Both the position numbers and the translations under genes were made by a program. 64,000 bases of DNA, taken from contig NC_088301.1 of NCBI RefSeq assembly GCF_032854445.1, forward strand, positions 1,738,001-1,802,000, in the 5' to 3' direction. The notes beneath the pieces were generated by a model, which saw nothing but the letters and a program-made list of their open reading frames with translations, had not been told where the DNA came from and did no database searches. Below, piece after piece: positions 22,453-33,608 of the stretch (position 1 is its first letter; every line of letters begins with the position of its first letter). Origin of the DNA: Liolophura sinensis (Eukaryota; Mollusca; Polyplacophora; Chitonida; Chitonidae).

Positions 22453-23855
22453 ATCGGTGTATTCTGAATGTGCCGCCTGGAGATCGGTGAATTCTGAATG
22501 TGCCGTCTATAGATCGGTGTATTCTGAATGTGCCGTCTATAGATCGGTGTATTCTGAATGTGCCGTCTATAGATCGGTGGATTCTGAATGTGCCGCCTGG
22601 AGATCGGTGAATTCTGAATGTGCCGTCTATAGATCGGTGGATTCTGAATGTGCCGTCTATAGATCGGTGGATTCTGAATGTGCCGCCTGGGGATCGGTGA
22701 ATTCTGAATGTGCCGTCTATAGATCGGTGGATTCTGAATATGCCGTCTATAGATCGGTGGATTCTGAATGTGCCGCCTGGAGATCGGTGAATTCTGAATG
22801 TGCCGTCTATAGATCGGTGGATTCTGAATATGCCGTCTATAGATCGGTGGATTCTGAATGTGCCGTCTATAGATCGGTGTATTCTGAATGTGCCGTCTAT
22901 AGATCGGTGGATTCTGAATGTGCCGTCTATAGATCGGTGGATTCTGAATGTGCCGCCTGGAGATCGGTGAATTCTGAATGTGCCGTCTATAGATCGGTGG
23001 ATTCTGAATATGCCGTCTATAGATCGGTGTATTCTGAATGTGCCGTCTATAGATCGGTGGATTCTGAATGTGCCGCCTGGAGATCGGTGAATTCTGAATG
23101 TGCCGTCTATAGATCGGTGTATTCTGAATGTGCCGTCTATAGATCGGTGGATTCTGAATGTGCCGCCTGGAGATCGGTGAATTCTGAATGTGCCGTCTAT
23201 AGATCGGTGGATTCTGAATGTGCCGTCTATAGATCGGTGGATTCTGAATGTGCCGCCTGGAGATCGGTGAATTCTGAATGTGCCGTCTATAGATCGGTGG
23301 ATTCTGAATGTGCCGTCTATAGATCGGTGGATTCTGAATGTGCCGCCTGGAGATCGGTGAATTCTGAATGTGCCGTCTATAGATCGGTGGATTCTGAATA
23401 TGCCGTCTATAGATCGGTGGATTCTGTATGTGCCGCCTGGAGATCGGTGAATTCTGAATGTGCCGCCTGGAGATCGGTGAATTCTGAATGTGCCGTCTAT
23501 AGATCGGTGTATTCTGAATGTGCCGTCTATAGATCGGTGGATTCTGTATGTGCCGCCTGGAGATCGGTGAATTCTGAATGTGCCGTCTGGAGATCGGTGA
23601 ATTCTGAATGTGCCGTCTATAGATCGGTGGATTCTGTATGTGCCGCCTGGAGATCGGTGGATTCTGTATGTGCCGCCTGGAGATCGGTGTATTCTGAATG
23701 TGCCGCCTGGAGATCGGTGAATTCTGAATGTGCCGTCTATAGATCGGTGGATTCTGAATGTGCCGTCTATAGATTGGTGGATTCTGAATGTGCCGTCTAT
23801 AAATCGGTGGATTCTGAATGTGCCGTCTAAAGATCGGTGGATTCTCAGTGTGGCT
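22450..23855 (+). repeat. 30-bp minisatellite, about 47 copies, 90-bp higher-order unit
   Basis: Each unit is TGCCGNNNNNAGATCGGTGN followed by ATTCTGAATG. Two main variants differ at two linked places: CCTGG with a trailing A (type A), and TCTAT with a trailing G or T (type B). They follow an A-B-B order over much of the array. As 30 is divisible by three and the unit has no stop, a 473-codon frame (22409-23830) results, encoding RSVDSECAVY-like decapeptides. It has no splice, signal or non-repeat domain support. Confidence 0.95.
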
Positions 23856-24035
23856 TCTTGAGATTAATGTATTAATTCTGAATGTTCCGTCTTGAAATTG
23901 GTGGACGAAGAATGTATCACCTTAAGATGGGTGTATGCTGGATGTGCCCTCGAGATCCGATTCGGAATGTGCCGTCTGGAGATCGGTGGATCTGAATATG
24001 CCGTCTGGAGATCGGTTGATTCCGAATATGCTATC
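23856..24035 (+). repeat. Decayed edge of the 30-bp array
   Basis: Recognisable but diverged units (CCGTCTGGAGATCGGTTGAT, CCGTCTTGAAATTGGTGGA) with irregular spacing. This is the usual appearance of the edge of an array homogenised from the centre. Confidence 0.8.
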
Positions 24036-25311
24036 AGAATCCATACTCCGATGGTATGGAATGTGGTTTTATGATGCTTAGAAATCTAAACAGAAGGCAG
24101 GGGCTCATCCATCATCGTGATCCACGAAACACTTGGTAGTTAAGTTCATTTGTGTAATTGCAAGCCTTGAAAATGTCAAATGCCGCCATAGACATCTCCC
24201 ATATACACAAGGCTGGTATATGACATATAGTTGCCCGTGATCTTTTACATAGTATGTGATATACACAACTACCTGTATAGATCATAGTGAATAAAGGTGA
24301 GCAGCAACGACTTTGAACCTCATGTATACGTTTACAACGAAGGTCACAGTGTTCGTCACGAGTCCAGACCACACTTGTCACAGTAAAAGAAAGATGTCTT
24401 TTGAATGTAGGAAAGCATTGTCTTTATTAGTGAACATAGAGTTCCATGTACGGGATCATTGTCGATCGCTTACGTACTTAAACACAGGTCTTACGTAGGT
24501 TCGCACCCTGCAGAGCGGACTATGTATATGCAGCTATTCTTATTTAACCATCACTGACGTACATACTGAGATAGACGTGTATATTTCTAGTATTTCCATG
24601 TCATCTGTAATCCCTTGTACTATTAATACCACTCATCTGAGAATGAAAGGAAGAGGTTATTCATGTCTGGTCACCTGAGTGAGAGAGATCGCGTGCGCTG
24701 CTCACGTGGCGGCTGAAGTATAGAGGTCATGGGGTGCATCTGAGACAAGAATTTTGCGGCGTAGGCCTGTTGGCATAGGGTTATGGTACACACGTGGTAA
24801 GGGGTCGGTCAGTAGAGCATCCACCGAAAGCTTCCATCTTCACGAAACTGTAATACATGTAGAGCGACTTTACCTAATATATCACCTTTCCACTCTTCTG
24901 ATATAATGTCTATATAAAAGAAAAGACTAACAGCATAGAGTACAAAACCACAGCAGAGTCGACAGTCCGAAAGTTGGCAAACGTAACCGGTGAAATACAG
25001 TCCCCTCGTCAGTTTACCTCGCTTAGGGTGTCAGGTAGCCCTAAGTGCTTAAATAATGGCAAATTACAAGCAACCAATCACCACTGCTTCCACAGAATTT
25101 CCCAATAGGTAGGTAAATAATAAAATACAGTTATGTTAGGCCCTACTTCCAGTATTTCACACGTCAGGGGCCTAGGATTACTCAACCTTCTGTGTTGTTA
25201 TCACATTTAGTAATCAGTAAGATAAAAACAATGCAGAATCACCAGGCATTTTGAGTAAGTCTAGATCGCTAATGACGTCTAATAAATTGCGTTAACATCA
25301 CTGCATTTTTT
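24036..25311. other. Unassigned stretch
   Basis: No gene or repeat recognised. CpG is moderate. Short overlapping frames at 24112-24381 (minus) and 24313-24498 (plus) have no supporting signals. Confidence 0.4.
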
Positions 25312-25420
25312 TTTACCTAATTCTGCTTAAGGTATGGTGCTAGGGGCGTATAAGTTGCTACGATTTATGCATTTACTTGAACAGGGTTTTAAAGAAACCC
25401 TAACTGAGGTAAATTGACCA
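25312..25420 (+). repeat. Dispersed family X, 5' segment
   Basis: Matches 11298-11402: TTTACCTAATTCTGC, GGGGCGTATAAGTTGCTACG, GCATTTACTTGAACAG, AAACCCTAACTG. The matching 3' segment is displaced to 25929. Confidence 0.65.
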
Positions 25421-25528
25421 GGGGCTATCACAAAGTCCGAGATTTCTCTGACGTTAGGTTTGGCAAAATCTTGTTCGGTTAGGGATGGCCCCAAACCAAC
25501 TTCAGAGCGAGCTCCATGTAAAGACCAT

Positions 25529-25676
25529 GGCCCAGTTTCACAAAATTGTCGTAGGCTACCTGTAGGATAATCGCACATATATGACAATCGCACGGTCAAA
25601 GTGTCGTACAAAATAGTGTTGGGCAAATGTATGATAAAAAAAAAATGTCGTATGTCGCTTTATGAAACCGGGCCCG
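25529..25676. mobile_element. MITE-like inverted-repeat element
   Basis: About 148 bp with inverted ends. GGCCCAGTTTCACAAAATTG on the left pairs with the complement of TTTATGAAACCGGGCCC on the right, and GTCGTAGG is answered by GTCGTATGTCG. There is no coding capacity. It sits between the two halves of family X. A solitary right-end-like fragment occurs at 47905-47962. Confidence 0.6.
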
Positions 25677-25928
25677 GATGCAGTTGTCGTGGCAGTGTGT
25701 CACGGCGTTCGAGACAAAAATTATCTGTGAAATACGTTTCCATGGCCTTTAGTTTGCATACACTTATGTTCCTTACGGTACCGGTATCTTTTCGTCTGTC
25801 GATTTATCGTAAGCACCACCTCGATCTGTTATTTCCTAGGCCGCATCGGGCCGAGATTCCTTGGTGATGCTCAAAGCGAACGGCTGTATTTTAAGCCTCA
25901 ACATATTTGACAAGGGCAGGACTAGTTA

Positions 25929-26000
25929 TAATCACACTGTCGTCGCTGCTCTGATTTTACTCCCTATACTGCGTGTTCATGTTATTTACGGTACCCCTAG
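25929..26000 (+). repeat. Dispersed family X, 3' segment
   Basis: ATCACACTGTCGTCGCTGCT followed by CTGATTTTACTCCCTATACTG; matches 11434-11500 and 11021-11105. Confidence 0.6.
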
Positions 26001-26572
26001 TCCTAAGGCAATGATGTTTTTTTTAAAGTAGCGGTAAGCCATAGTCTCATATTCTCCCCACTAAAAAAACAGCGATCCTAACTATTTAATTAAGTGTCAT
26101 AGATAGCTGTGTACCGATATTTTACTGGTATATAACACCTAGACACATTTACCTGTGCCGGAAAGGCGCATACTTTTGACCAACTGTTAGCTCAGCCAAA
26201 TTGGTTTTACCATGGAAGTAGAATAGTCAACGTTACTATCATTATTAAAATTTGTTACAAGCCGAGTTTTGTGAACATTACAGCCCTGTGGGTGCCAAAG
26301 AAGGCCTACACGTAGTGCATATTTGCTCTGCGGCTATGTAAGCTGCGTGTTGCTTCGATCTCGTGGTTATATAGGCCTATATGGATATCAAAGTCGAGCA
26401 ACACACATGGCGCTTTGCTCTATGAAAAAAAATATTGTGTACGGCACATGACTGCTATCCTAGCTGTAAGTTATCTGACAGGAAAGCAAGCCATTGGGCA
26501 CTGTGTTAATATTACTCTCATGCAAGCATATATATCGGAAATCAAAGACTACCGGTACGAAAAGTAGCCTAC

Positions 26573-26822
26573 CATGCGCCTTCTGTTCCCGCAAAATACT
26601 TGTTGATTTGTTCTGACAACATAGATGGCGCTGTTTGGCTTTCTTGTTTCATTTCTAAAGAAGGCAAAAACGATGATTCTTGTCCCGGCATTCCAGCGAA
26701 AGCAGGTAGCGGTATTTTCTGTTCCACCGAAAATAGGTTTATGTTATAATAACACATGCCGCATGTGTAATTTACATCATAGGTCGCCCTGAATTTGTGC
26801 GTAATTCTATCTAGGTTTTATA
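26573..26822 (-). CDS. Candidate minus-strand coding exon
   Basis: Reading in reverse, the frame is open from about 26820 through an ATG at 26757 to a GT donor (GGCGCATG, then GTAGGC) at 26573/26572. That is more than 80 codons with a hydrophilic, protein-like composition, including SLEMKQESQTAPSMLSEQI and a CGMC motif near the start. Possible acceptors are the AAAACCTAG and CAAATTCAG contexts near 26800-26815. I do not recognise the family and saw no second exon. It lies at the point where CpG density starts to fall. It could be chance. Confidence 0.28.
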
Positions 26823-27379
26823 GGAACGGATGTGATAAGGATTGTTCAAAATGTGTAAATTTGTAAATGTTAACTGTTGTGCAGTGTCGCTGAGAAATGT
26901 ATTTCAGGAATATGAGGATGTTAGAGCTGTACTCCTCTAAGTACAGTTATGCATTTCTGACTTTTCGTTTTCTGAAAAATATTCATTTATAAATATCCAA
27001 CCAGCTACTGTTGTTTCTAGAGTTGGTATGCTTATACAGGACCAAAAAGTAGCCAAATTTGACCCGGCGTCAAGGATCACAGCATTGTACGATGACAAAA
27101 TAATGCCTTGCGTTTATGTATTATGGGAGTTTGAGACTTGGTAAACCAAAGGGGTGACTAAAACTGTCATTCTTGACTCTGATACCTAGTTTTCAGTTTT
27201 CCACGTCATGAACACACTGACCGGGGATTAAGAGACGGCCGTTAATCCCAGCAATGATCTACTGGGATCAGGTGCTATATACACCTTCCCATGAACTATA
27301 AGGATGGCACTAGATCTGTGCTAAGATCTATTGCGTTCCCGGGTATTGTTTATTTTAGTGGTGGTGACAAACTGAAGCT

Positions 27380-27629
27380 GTTAGCGCTCTAGTGTAATGA
27401 CCCAGGAACTTCTCACCAATGCGGTCTCTGTGAGTTCAAGTACAGCTCATGCAGGCTTCCTTTCCTGTCGTACCTGGGAAAGTCTGTCAGCAACCTGCGG
27501 ATGGTCGTGGGTTTCCCCTGGTCTCTGCCTGGTTTCCTTCCACCATAATGCTGGCCGCTGTTGTATAAGTGAAATATTCTTGAGTACAGCGTAAAACACC
27601 AATCACATAAATAAATAAATAAATCAATA
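27380..27629 (+). mobile_element. SINE, head-truncated copy with target duplication
   Basis: Starts inside the tRNA-like head at GTTAGCGCTCTAGTG and runs through CACCAATGCGGTCTCTGTGA, GGTCGTGGGTTTCCCC, ACCATAATGCTGGCCG and TTCTTGAGTACAGCG to an (AAAT)n tail. A perfect 13 bp duplication ACAAACTGAAGCT lies at 27367-27379 and 27630-27642. The 65-codon frame across it is incidental. Confidence 0.95.
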
Positions 27630-28415
27630 ACAAACTGAAGCTAAAAGACTGTAATAAAGACACAAGGTGAGAAATAGATGTACACCAGTATAATTAGTGT
27701 GTTGTCTACATGTACACCATAGAGTAAGGCCAGTCTGTCGCAGGCTGTGGCAGAGAACAACAATAGGAATATATGTACTGGTTCAGGCTCAGACTGCTCT
27801 GCTGATATCATAACTATATTTATTATTATATAATTTGATTAATTTCACTCTGCTGTCCTTTCAGTGTTCATATAATTATTTTGAAAGCAGTTGTTTTGTG
27901 TTGTCTTTTTTTTTCAATTATTTGTTTCATAAGTGGTTTATAAAGTGGTAAAAAATGTTTGCTCACATGTATACATTAGTGATTAATGGGTGGTTGAAAG
28001 CGACAGTGTAGGAGAGAGGCTTTGCAATCACCAGGCAGGTATTCTGAGGTATGTACCTGGAAAACCACCTTGTAACTGATATTTTTATTGTCTACATTTA
28101 TAATAAGGGTGATGCAAAAATGTGTCAGGTAAGGGACCTTGTTGGCTTGTGCCTGTAGCGGCGCGATGATGTTAGCCCACTGTGCGTCTCAGGTATGCCA
28201 TTCAGCTGAGAGTGGTCAGGTATTAAATCAGCGCTCCACTCTATTATTCAAGGTGTGTACACAGAGCAGGTAGCTGGAGGGATATGATTATGCTGTGTGA
28301 GTTTCTCTTTAATATAGTCCTACCTGAGGAAGGTCTGCATGTTAGTATGCGTATACATACTTCTGCTGTGATGTTTACAGACGCTTAATTAATATATCAT
28401 CATGTTTGACCAAGG

Positions 28416-28481
28416 TACAAACTGTTTACCTGAGTTAATCAGAACTGAGATCTGGATGGGAAGTTTTCAACCAGTGTTTTA
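28416..28481 (+). repeat. 66-bp direct repeat, left copy
   Basis: Begins TACAAACTGTTTACCTGAGT and ends CAACCAGTGTTTTA. Identical by eye to 30721-30786, 2305 bp downstream in the same orientation. Between the two lie a family Z copy and the 35 bp minisatellite. Confidence 0.92.
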
Positions 28482-28769
28482 TCTGAGAGATTTTTCAGTT
28501 CATAGCAATTTTTTTTTGAGAGCTGGAACAATTAAAAAAATTAATTAAAGGTTAAATACAAAAAAAAAATACATAATGCTGAGGGTGGCATCTGCTGGGA
28601 GTTTCAAGTTGCCATCTAGAGGAAAAATACAGAAAATTCAGTTTGAAAAATGTAAACAGAAGATTACTCTCTGGTGTAATCTAATCACTGTCAGATTTGT
28701 TATTTATGCATATCTGTTATAATATGGCTGAGCACAAAGACCTTTGATTCTCACCGTAAGTTATCTCAT

Positions 28770-28915
28770 ACTTTTGATACTTCATATACTTTCTATACTT
28801 TCTTAGTTTTGTGTAAAATGTCGTTTTGGGAATTGGCCTCGCGATAATTGAACTGGGACATCTATCTAGGTTGACAGCTGGTAAACAAATGTCTGTTTCG
28901 ACGCATAGATTTTTA
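28770..28915 (+). repeat. Dispersed element family Z, copy 3
   Basis: ATACTTCATATACTTTCTAT with a small internal duplication of ATACTTTCT, then TGTCGTTTTGGGAATTGGCC, GGTTGACAGCTGGTAAACAA and ATGTCTGTTTCGACGCATAG. The reverse strand keeps the SSIIARPIPKTTF-like reading seen in copies 1 and 4. Confidence 0.75.
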
Positions 28916-29990
28916 TAAAAAACTGTGGACATAAGTAGTGAATAGAAATAATGTACAGCAAAATCTGAACACTAAAATGTTATTCCTGTTATAGGTAAAT
29001 ACTCTCGAAAAATCAGTCATTTAACTCTTGTGAATTATTTTTTCACCTCTCCACCCAGGCAATCTTAAACTTAAATTAAACTTAACGTTAATTACTGATG
29101 TTAGGCGACATAAAAAATTTCTTGTTTGCCATCACAAACCTCAAACTAAAATTCAACTGTAGGCCATTTTTTTTATAAATTTACTAGTGGACTTTCTCTT
29201 GTATGTATATCCAGATTTTTACCAATGCATGCATCACGTCAGACAATTCCAGTGTGCAGGATTATACTCCGGTTGCTATGGAGCCAAAACAATACAATTA
29301 GTAAATTGTCCTATCAGCAGTAAAATTAGAGAATGGCCGTGAGGCTCAGACCTACTCCTTGTCTGAATGAGAGGTGAATCCTATTGATCCTTTGTCCACG
29401 GTAAAGGATTAATGGACATGTGGAAGCCACAGACTAAATGTCAACATGCCCGTGCTGCACATGTTGCTGTGTTCTTGCTTAGCTCTGACTAATATACATG
29501 TACCTGCTGTTCAGATGCTGTCCTAGCGGTTACTAGGAAGTACAAGTAGTGCCCGCGGTCAATCAAGCAGGAATATATACTGAGCAATGAGTGTGTAATG
29601 TGCTTCTTGTTTTCTGTGTATTTTCTAGTTTGCATTTTATACTATATAACCATGAAAGGAATCATGCAGACCAAGTTGCCTCAAATAGCAAGGGGGACCA
29701 CTCAGTTATATAAAACCTGTCTTAAATTCCTGATAACTAGATGGATAAATGCCTAACTGTTATATTTACATGTAGGGTGCCTGTATACTGTATAGCAGAA
29801 AGGTAGCTCTTTTAAAACTTTAGTGTTCATAGTATTGGTGAAGAGATGGTGTATTCCAAAGAGAATTTTTTATTCTCACATGTGTTCTTTATTATTACAT
29901 GTGTTTTTTATGTGTTTATTTATTTGATTTGAGTTTTATCCCAAACCAGGGGAAGTACTTTACCTGTGTAATCATTTGTAAATGTTTGTT
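28916..29990. other. Unassigned AT-rich stretch
   Basis: No gene or repeat recognised. CpG is scarce compared with the first 26 kb. Confidence 0.4.
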
Positions 29991-29993
29991 TCC

Positions 29994-30690
29994 CTGATTT
30001 GACCCATGAAAACACGGTCCTTTGCCCCCTGATTTGACCCATGAAAACATGGTCCTTTGCCTCCTGATTTGACCCATGAAAATACGGTCCTTTGCCTCCT
30101 GATTTGGCCCATGAAAGCACAGTCCTTGGGCCCATGAAAACACGGTCCCTTGCCTCCTGATTTGACCCATGAAAACATGATCCTTTGCCTCCTGATTTGA
30201 CCCTTGGAAACACAGTCCTTTGCCTCCTGTTTTGACCCATGAAAGCACGGTCCTTTGCCTCCTGATTTGACCCATGGAAAAACGGTCCTTTGGCTCCTGA
30301 TTTGACCCATGAAAACACGGTCCTTTGCCTCCTGATTTGACCCATGGAAACACAGTCCTTTGCCTCCTGATTTGACCCATGAAAACACGGTCCTTTGCCT
30401 CCTGATTTGACCCATGGAAACACAGTTCTTTGCCTCCTGATTTGACCCATGGAAAAACAGTCCTTTGCCTCCTGATTTGATCCATGAAAGCACGGTCCTT
30501 GGGCCCATGAAAACACGGTCCCTTGCCTCCTGATTTGACCCATGAAAACATGATCCTTTGCCTCCTGATTTGACCCATGGAAACACAGTCCTTTGCCTCC
30601 TGATTTGACCCATGGAAACACAGTCCTTTGCCTCCTGATTTGACCCATGGAAACACAGTCCTTTGCCTCCTGATTTTACCCATGAAAACC
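29994..30690 (-). repeat. 35-bp minisatellite, about 20 copies
   Basis: A 35 bp unit of TCCTTTGCCTCCTGATTTGA plus CCCATGAAAACACGG. Neither the unit nor its variants contain a stop on the minus strand in any frame, so all three minus frames stay open for 213-262 codons. A shortened unit (CTTGGGCCCATGAAAACACG) occurs twice, near 30126 and 30497, marking an internal duplication of about 371 bp. Confidence 0.95.
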
Positions 30691-30720
30691 TGGTGTGTTG
30701 CCAAGCAACTGATAAAACCC

Positions 30721-30786
30721 TACAAACTGTTTACCTGAGTTAATCAGAACTGAGATCTGGATGGGAAGTTTTCAACCAGTGTTTTA
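30721..30786 (+). repeat. 66-bp direct repeat, right copy
   Basis: Partner of 28416-28481. It follows the 35 bp array by about 30 bp. Confidence 0.92.
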
Positions 30787-31271
30787 ATGAGAGCAAGTTG
30801 GAGACAGAGTGGATTTTGAACCTGCCACCTGATACGAATTATTGTGTAAAATATTTTAATTTGGCAAAAATTATTGCCCACAAGCTTCATGTGTTATATA
30901 AGATTGTTTTCTTTGTGAAAATAATTCATTAAGTCTTTTAACTGTAAGTCTGTACAATTATCCAATATAATGGTGCACAGAAAATATCCATATTTGTCGT
31001 ATTTCTGGTTTGTAGAACATGGTGGCATTATTGCTGGTTTCCATCTGTCGTATTTCTTAAGGCATCTTTAGTCTTTTGAACTAATATGAAACCATGCCTA
31101 AATAAGTTATGAATGGTTTACGTATTTCATTTATCTGTTTGAGTTTTTACATGTATTTTGGGAAGATACAGTACATGTACCTGGGGGAGACAATACATAT
31201 ATGTCCCATTTGACACAGACCTGAATAGAATGAACAGCTGGACACGCATGTAATTAGCTACCTTCATTAAA

Positions 31272-31394
31272 CTTACAGTAGTGTTTACATGGCAGAGTTA
31301 CAGTAGTGTTTACATGGCAGAGTTACAGTAGTGTTTACATGCCAGAGTTACAGTAGTGTTTACATGGCAGAGTTACAGTTGTGTTTACATGGCA
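31272..31394 (+). repeat. 25-bp tandem repeat, 5 copies
   Basis: Units of GTTACAGTAGTGTTTACATG plus GCAGA, with one CCAGA and one TTGTG variant. Confidence 0.93.
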
Positions 31395-32271
31395 GTTTTG
31401 ACCAGTACCAAATAGTTGATTTCTGTCAAAATATTGTTTGATGCAGGATGATGCCCTTATCATACTGGTTACATGTATTTCAGGCTAATTACATGCATCC
31501 TATACACAGATGTATATCTGCTGTACCTACACAAATGTAGTTACTTTTGCTACATGTATATACCAGGGGAACTGATTGTTTAATTGTATGAATGCATCAG
31601 ACAAAGAACTGATGTGTTACTCATACATGTATTAAATTTGCACTGCCATATTGTGAGGTTAACCTGCAACTATAAGATCATAAAGCAGTTTGAAGTTAGC
31701 ATTAATGTAAAATCATAAATGTATATCTACAGCCATATTGCTAAAAACAAAAACATTGAGTGTGCAGAGATCATTCAGTCACAGATTGTCTCTGTGCATC
31801 TCATGGTTGCCATGGCAACTGATAAGCAACACCCCAGTAAAGTGTGTTATTGTTATTGGGTTGTTTGAGGCAGTGGATCCAGCCATCAGAATGATTCCAT
31901 TTACCTTTACCATTATGCGACATTAGCCCTTACATGATGGACACTAGGTGCAGTAATGTCAATACAAGGTGATTAGCTTTCAGAATTCATGGTAAACATG
32001 ATTTGCTGCTCTTACAGTCAGCTATGCGGAGCAATGTCAGCCATATGCGTGTTGTGATCAGAGAGAAGAGCTCTGGGTCAGTGTAATCAGTACTCAGGTG
32101 AAGAGCTTGTCTTGGGTTTATTGCTTCTTGGCACGGCTGTCTGTTGCAGTTTTGTCTGTCTGCTGTACACTGAAATACTTACATTTACCATGAGAGCATA
32201 TCATGTGAATGTCGAAATAAGAAAACATGGTGAGGTCACTTAAAGTGTATATTGATCTTTACTATGTCACG
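31395..32271. other. Unassigned CpG-poor stretch
   Basis: No gene recognised. Several ACATGTA-type words are present, and very few CG steps. Confidence 0.4.
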
Positions 32272-32283
32272 TTTTACAACAGG

Positions 32284-32434
32284 GTCTGCCAGCAGCCTGC
32301 CATCAGCCTGCCATTAGCCTGCAAATGGTTATGGGTTTCCCCAAGGCTCTGCTCGGTTTCCTCCCACCATAATGCTGGCAGCGTTATAGTGGGAGGATGT
32401 ATGGCGTAAAACACCAACCAAATAAATAAACATA
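32284..32434 (+). mobile_element. SINE, 5'-truncated, with target duplication
   Basis: 3' SINE portion from GGTCTGCCAGCAGCCTGCCA through GGTTATGGGTTTCCCC, TCCCACCATAATGCTGG and GGCGTAAAACACCAACCAAA to an AATAAATAAA tail. AGCCTGCCAT is triplicated inside it. A 12 bp duplication TTTTACAACAGG flanks it at 32272-32283 and 32435-32446. The GAAATATTCTTGAGTACG segment is replaced by GTGGGAGGATGTAT. Confidence 0.92.
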
Positions 32435-32446
32435 TTTTACAACAGG

Positions 32447-33334
32447 ACTGGTACAAGCCAGTGTTAAGTCTAATGTTTACATGATTTGCCGTCATAGTTG
32501 CTGAGGTAGTGGTAAGGCTATTATGCCTCTTAGGCCTGGTTCAAATGCTACATGCTATTGTACGCTCATCATATGCTTGTAAAGAAGGCACCAAGCTTAT
32601 CGTCTGATTTTAGTGGTTTTATTTGTCTTGACAGAAATCTAATGGGCCCTAGATGAGCAAACAAAGCATGCATGATGGTCATAATTTGGGGCAAAATCCT
32701 GCCAATATCAGCTCGTACTATTCCAACTGTCTGCCCAGATTCACCAGATTATAGGTGTAGCTGCTGTAACTGACTGGACCGTGCAGAAACTTTTGCTGGG
32801 ATTATTGTTGTAGGCAGTAAGAAATGTCTGTACTATAATTCTGAACAACTAACCCCTCCCGGGGCCTGGAGGATTGTGATGTGTTTTGCTCAGACTTTTA
32901 ACCCAGCCTTTTGAAGTGCCGACCCTACCAACGTGTACAGACTCCTCCAGTTGATGAACTGCCATTGTGAGAGTTCCAGTTGTATGTAAATTTAACTTGT
33001 GCTGAACAATTAGCTTCAGTAATTTGAGAACTTCTACAAGAAGCAATGGGACGGAAGGCGAAGACAGGAATAGTGTCCTTTGATGTCAGTATGAAAAGAA
33101 AATTCATTTATCTCTCCATATGACTCTTTATTGATTGATCGTCTGTATGACGCCATTCTGTGTCTTGGAGGTTTCTGTCAAAATCAATGAACAAACTGGT
33201 TGTGTGACCCGAGGGTTTGATAATGCACATGTACATGTGTGGGCGACAACGATGTTGCTCAACATTGAAAGGTCTTAGAAAGCAGATTTGGATGCACAAA
33301 AGGCAGTAGTGTCCTCTTTTCTCCTAATTCCCTC
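32447..33334. other. Unassigned CpG-poor stretch
   Basis: No gene or repeat recognised. Minus-strand frames of 60-65 codons overlap one another and lack splice signals. Confidence 0.4.
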
Positions 33335-33608
33335 CAGTACTGCTTCCCACATGCTCTAGTCCAGTACTGCTTCCCACATGCTCTAGTCCAGTACTGCTTC
33401 CCGCATGCTCTAGTCCAGTACTGCTTCCCGCATGCTCTAGTCCAGTTCTGCTTCCCGCATGCTCTAGTCCAGTACTGCTTCCCGCATGCTCTAGTCCATT
33501 ACTGCTTCCCGCATGCTCTAGTCCAGTACTGCTTCCCGCATGCTCTAGTCCAGTACTGCTTCCCGCATGCTCTAGTCCAGTACTGCTTCCCGCATGCTCT
33601 AGTCCAGT
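33335..33608 (+). repeat. 27-bp minisatellite, 10 copies
   Basis: Ten very regular units of CAGTACTGCTTCCCGCATGC plus TCTAGTC. The first two carry CCACATGC in place of CCGCATGC. There are no variable spacers, so it is not a CRISPR array. Confidence 0.96.

Noticed and set aside
22409-23830. 473-codon open frame of decapeptide repeats
   Set aside because: It is entirely the product of a 30 bp tandem unit without stops. There is no non-repeat domain, signal sequence or splice support.
33335-33608. Regular repeats resembling a CRISPR array
   Set aside because: The 27 bp units are contiguous with no unique spacers, and the DNA is clearly eukaryotic.
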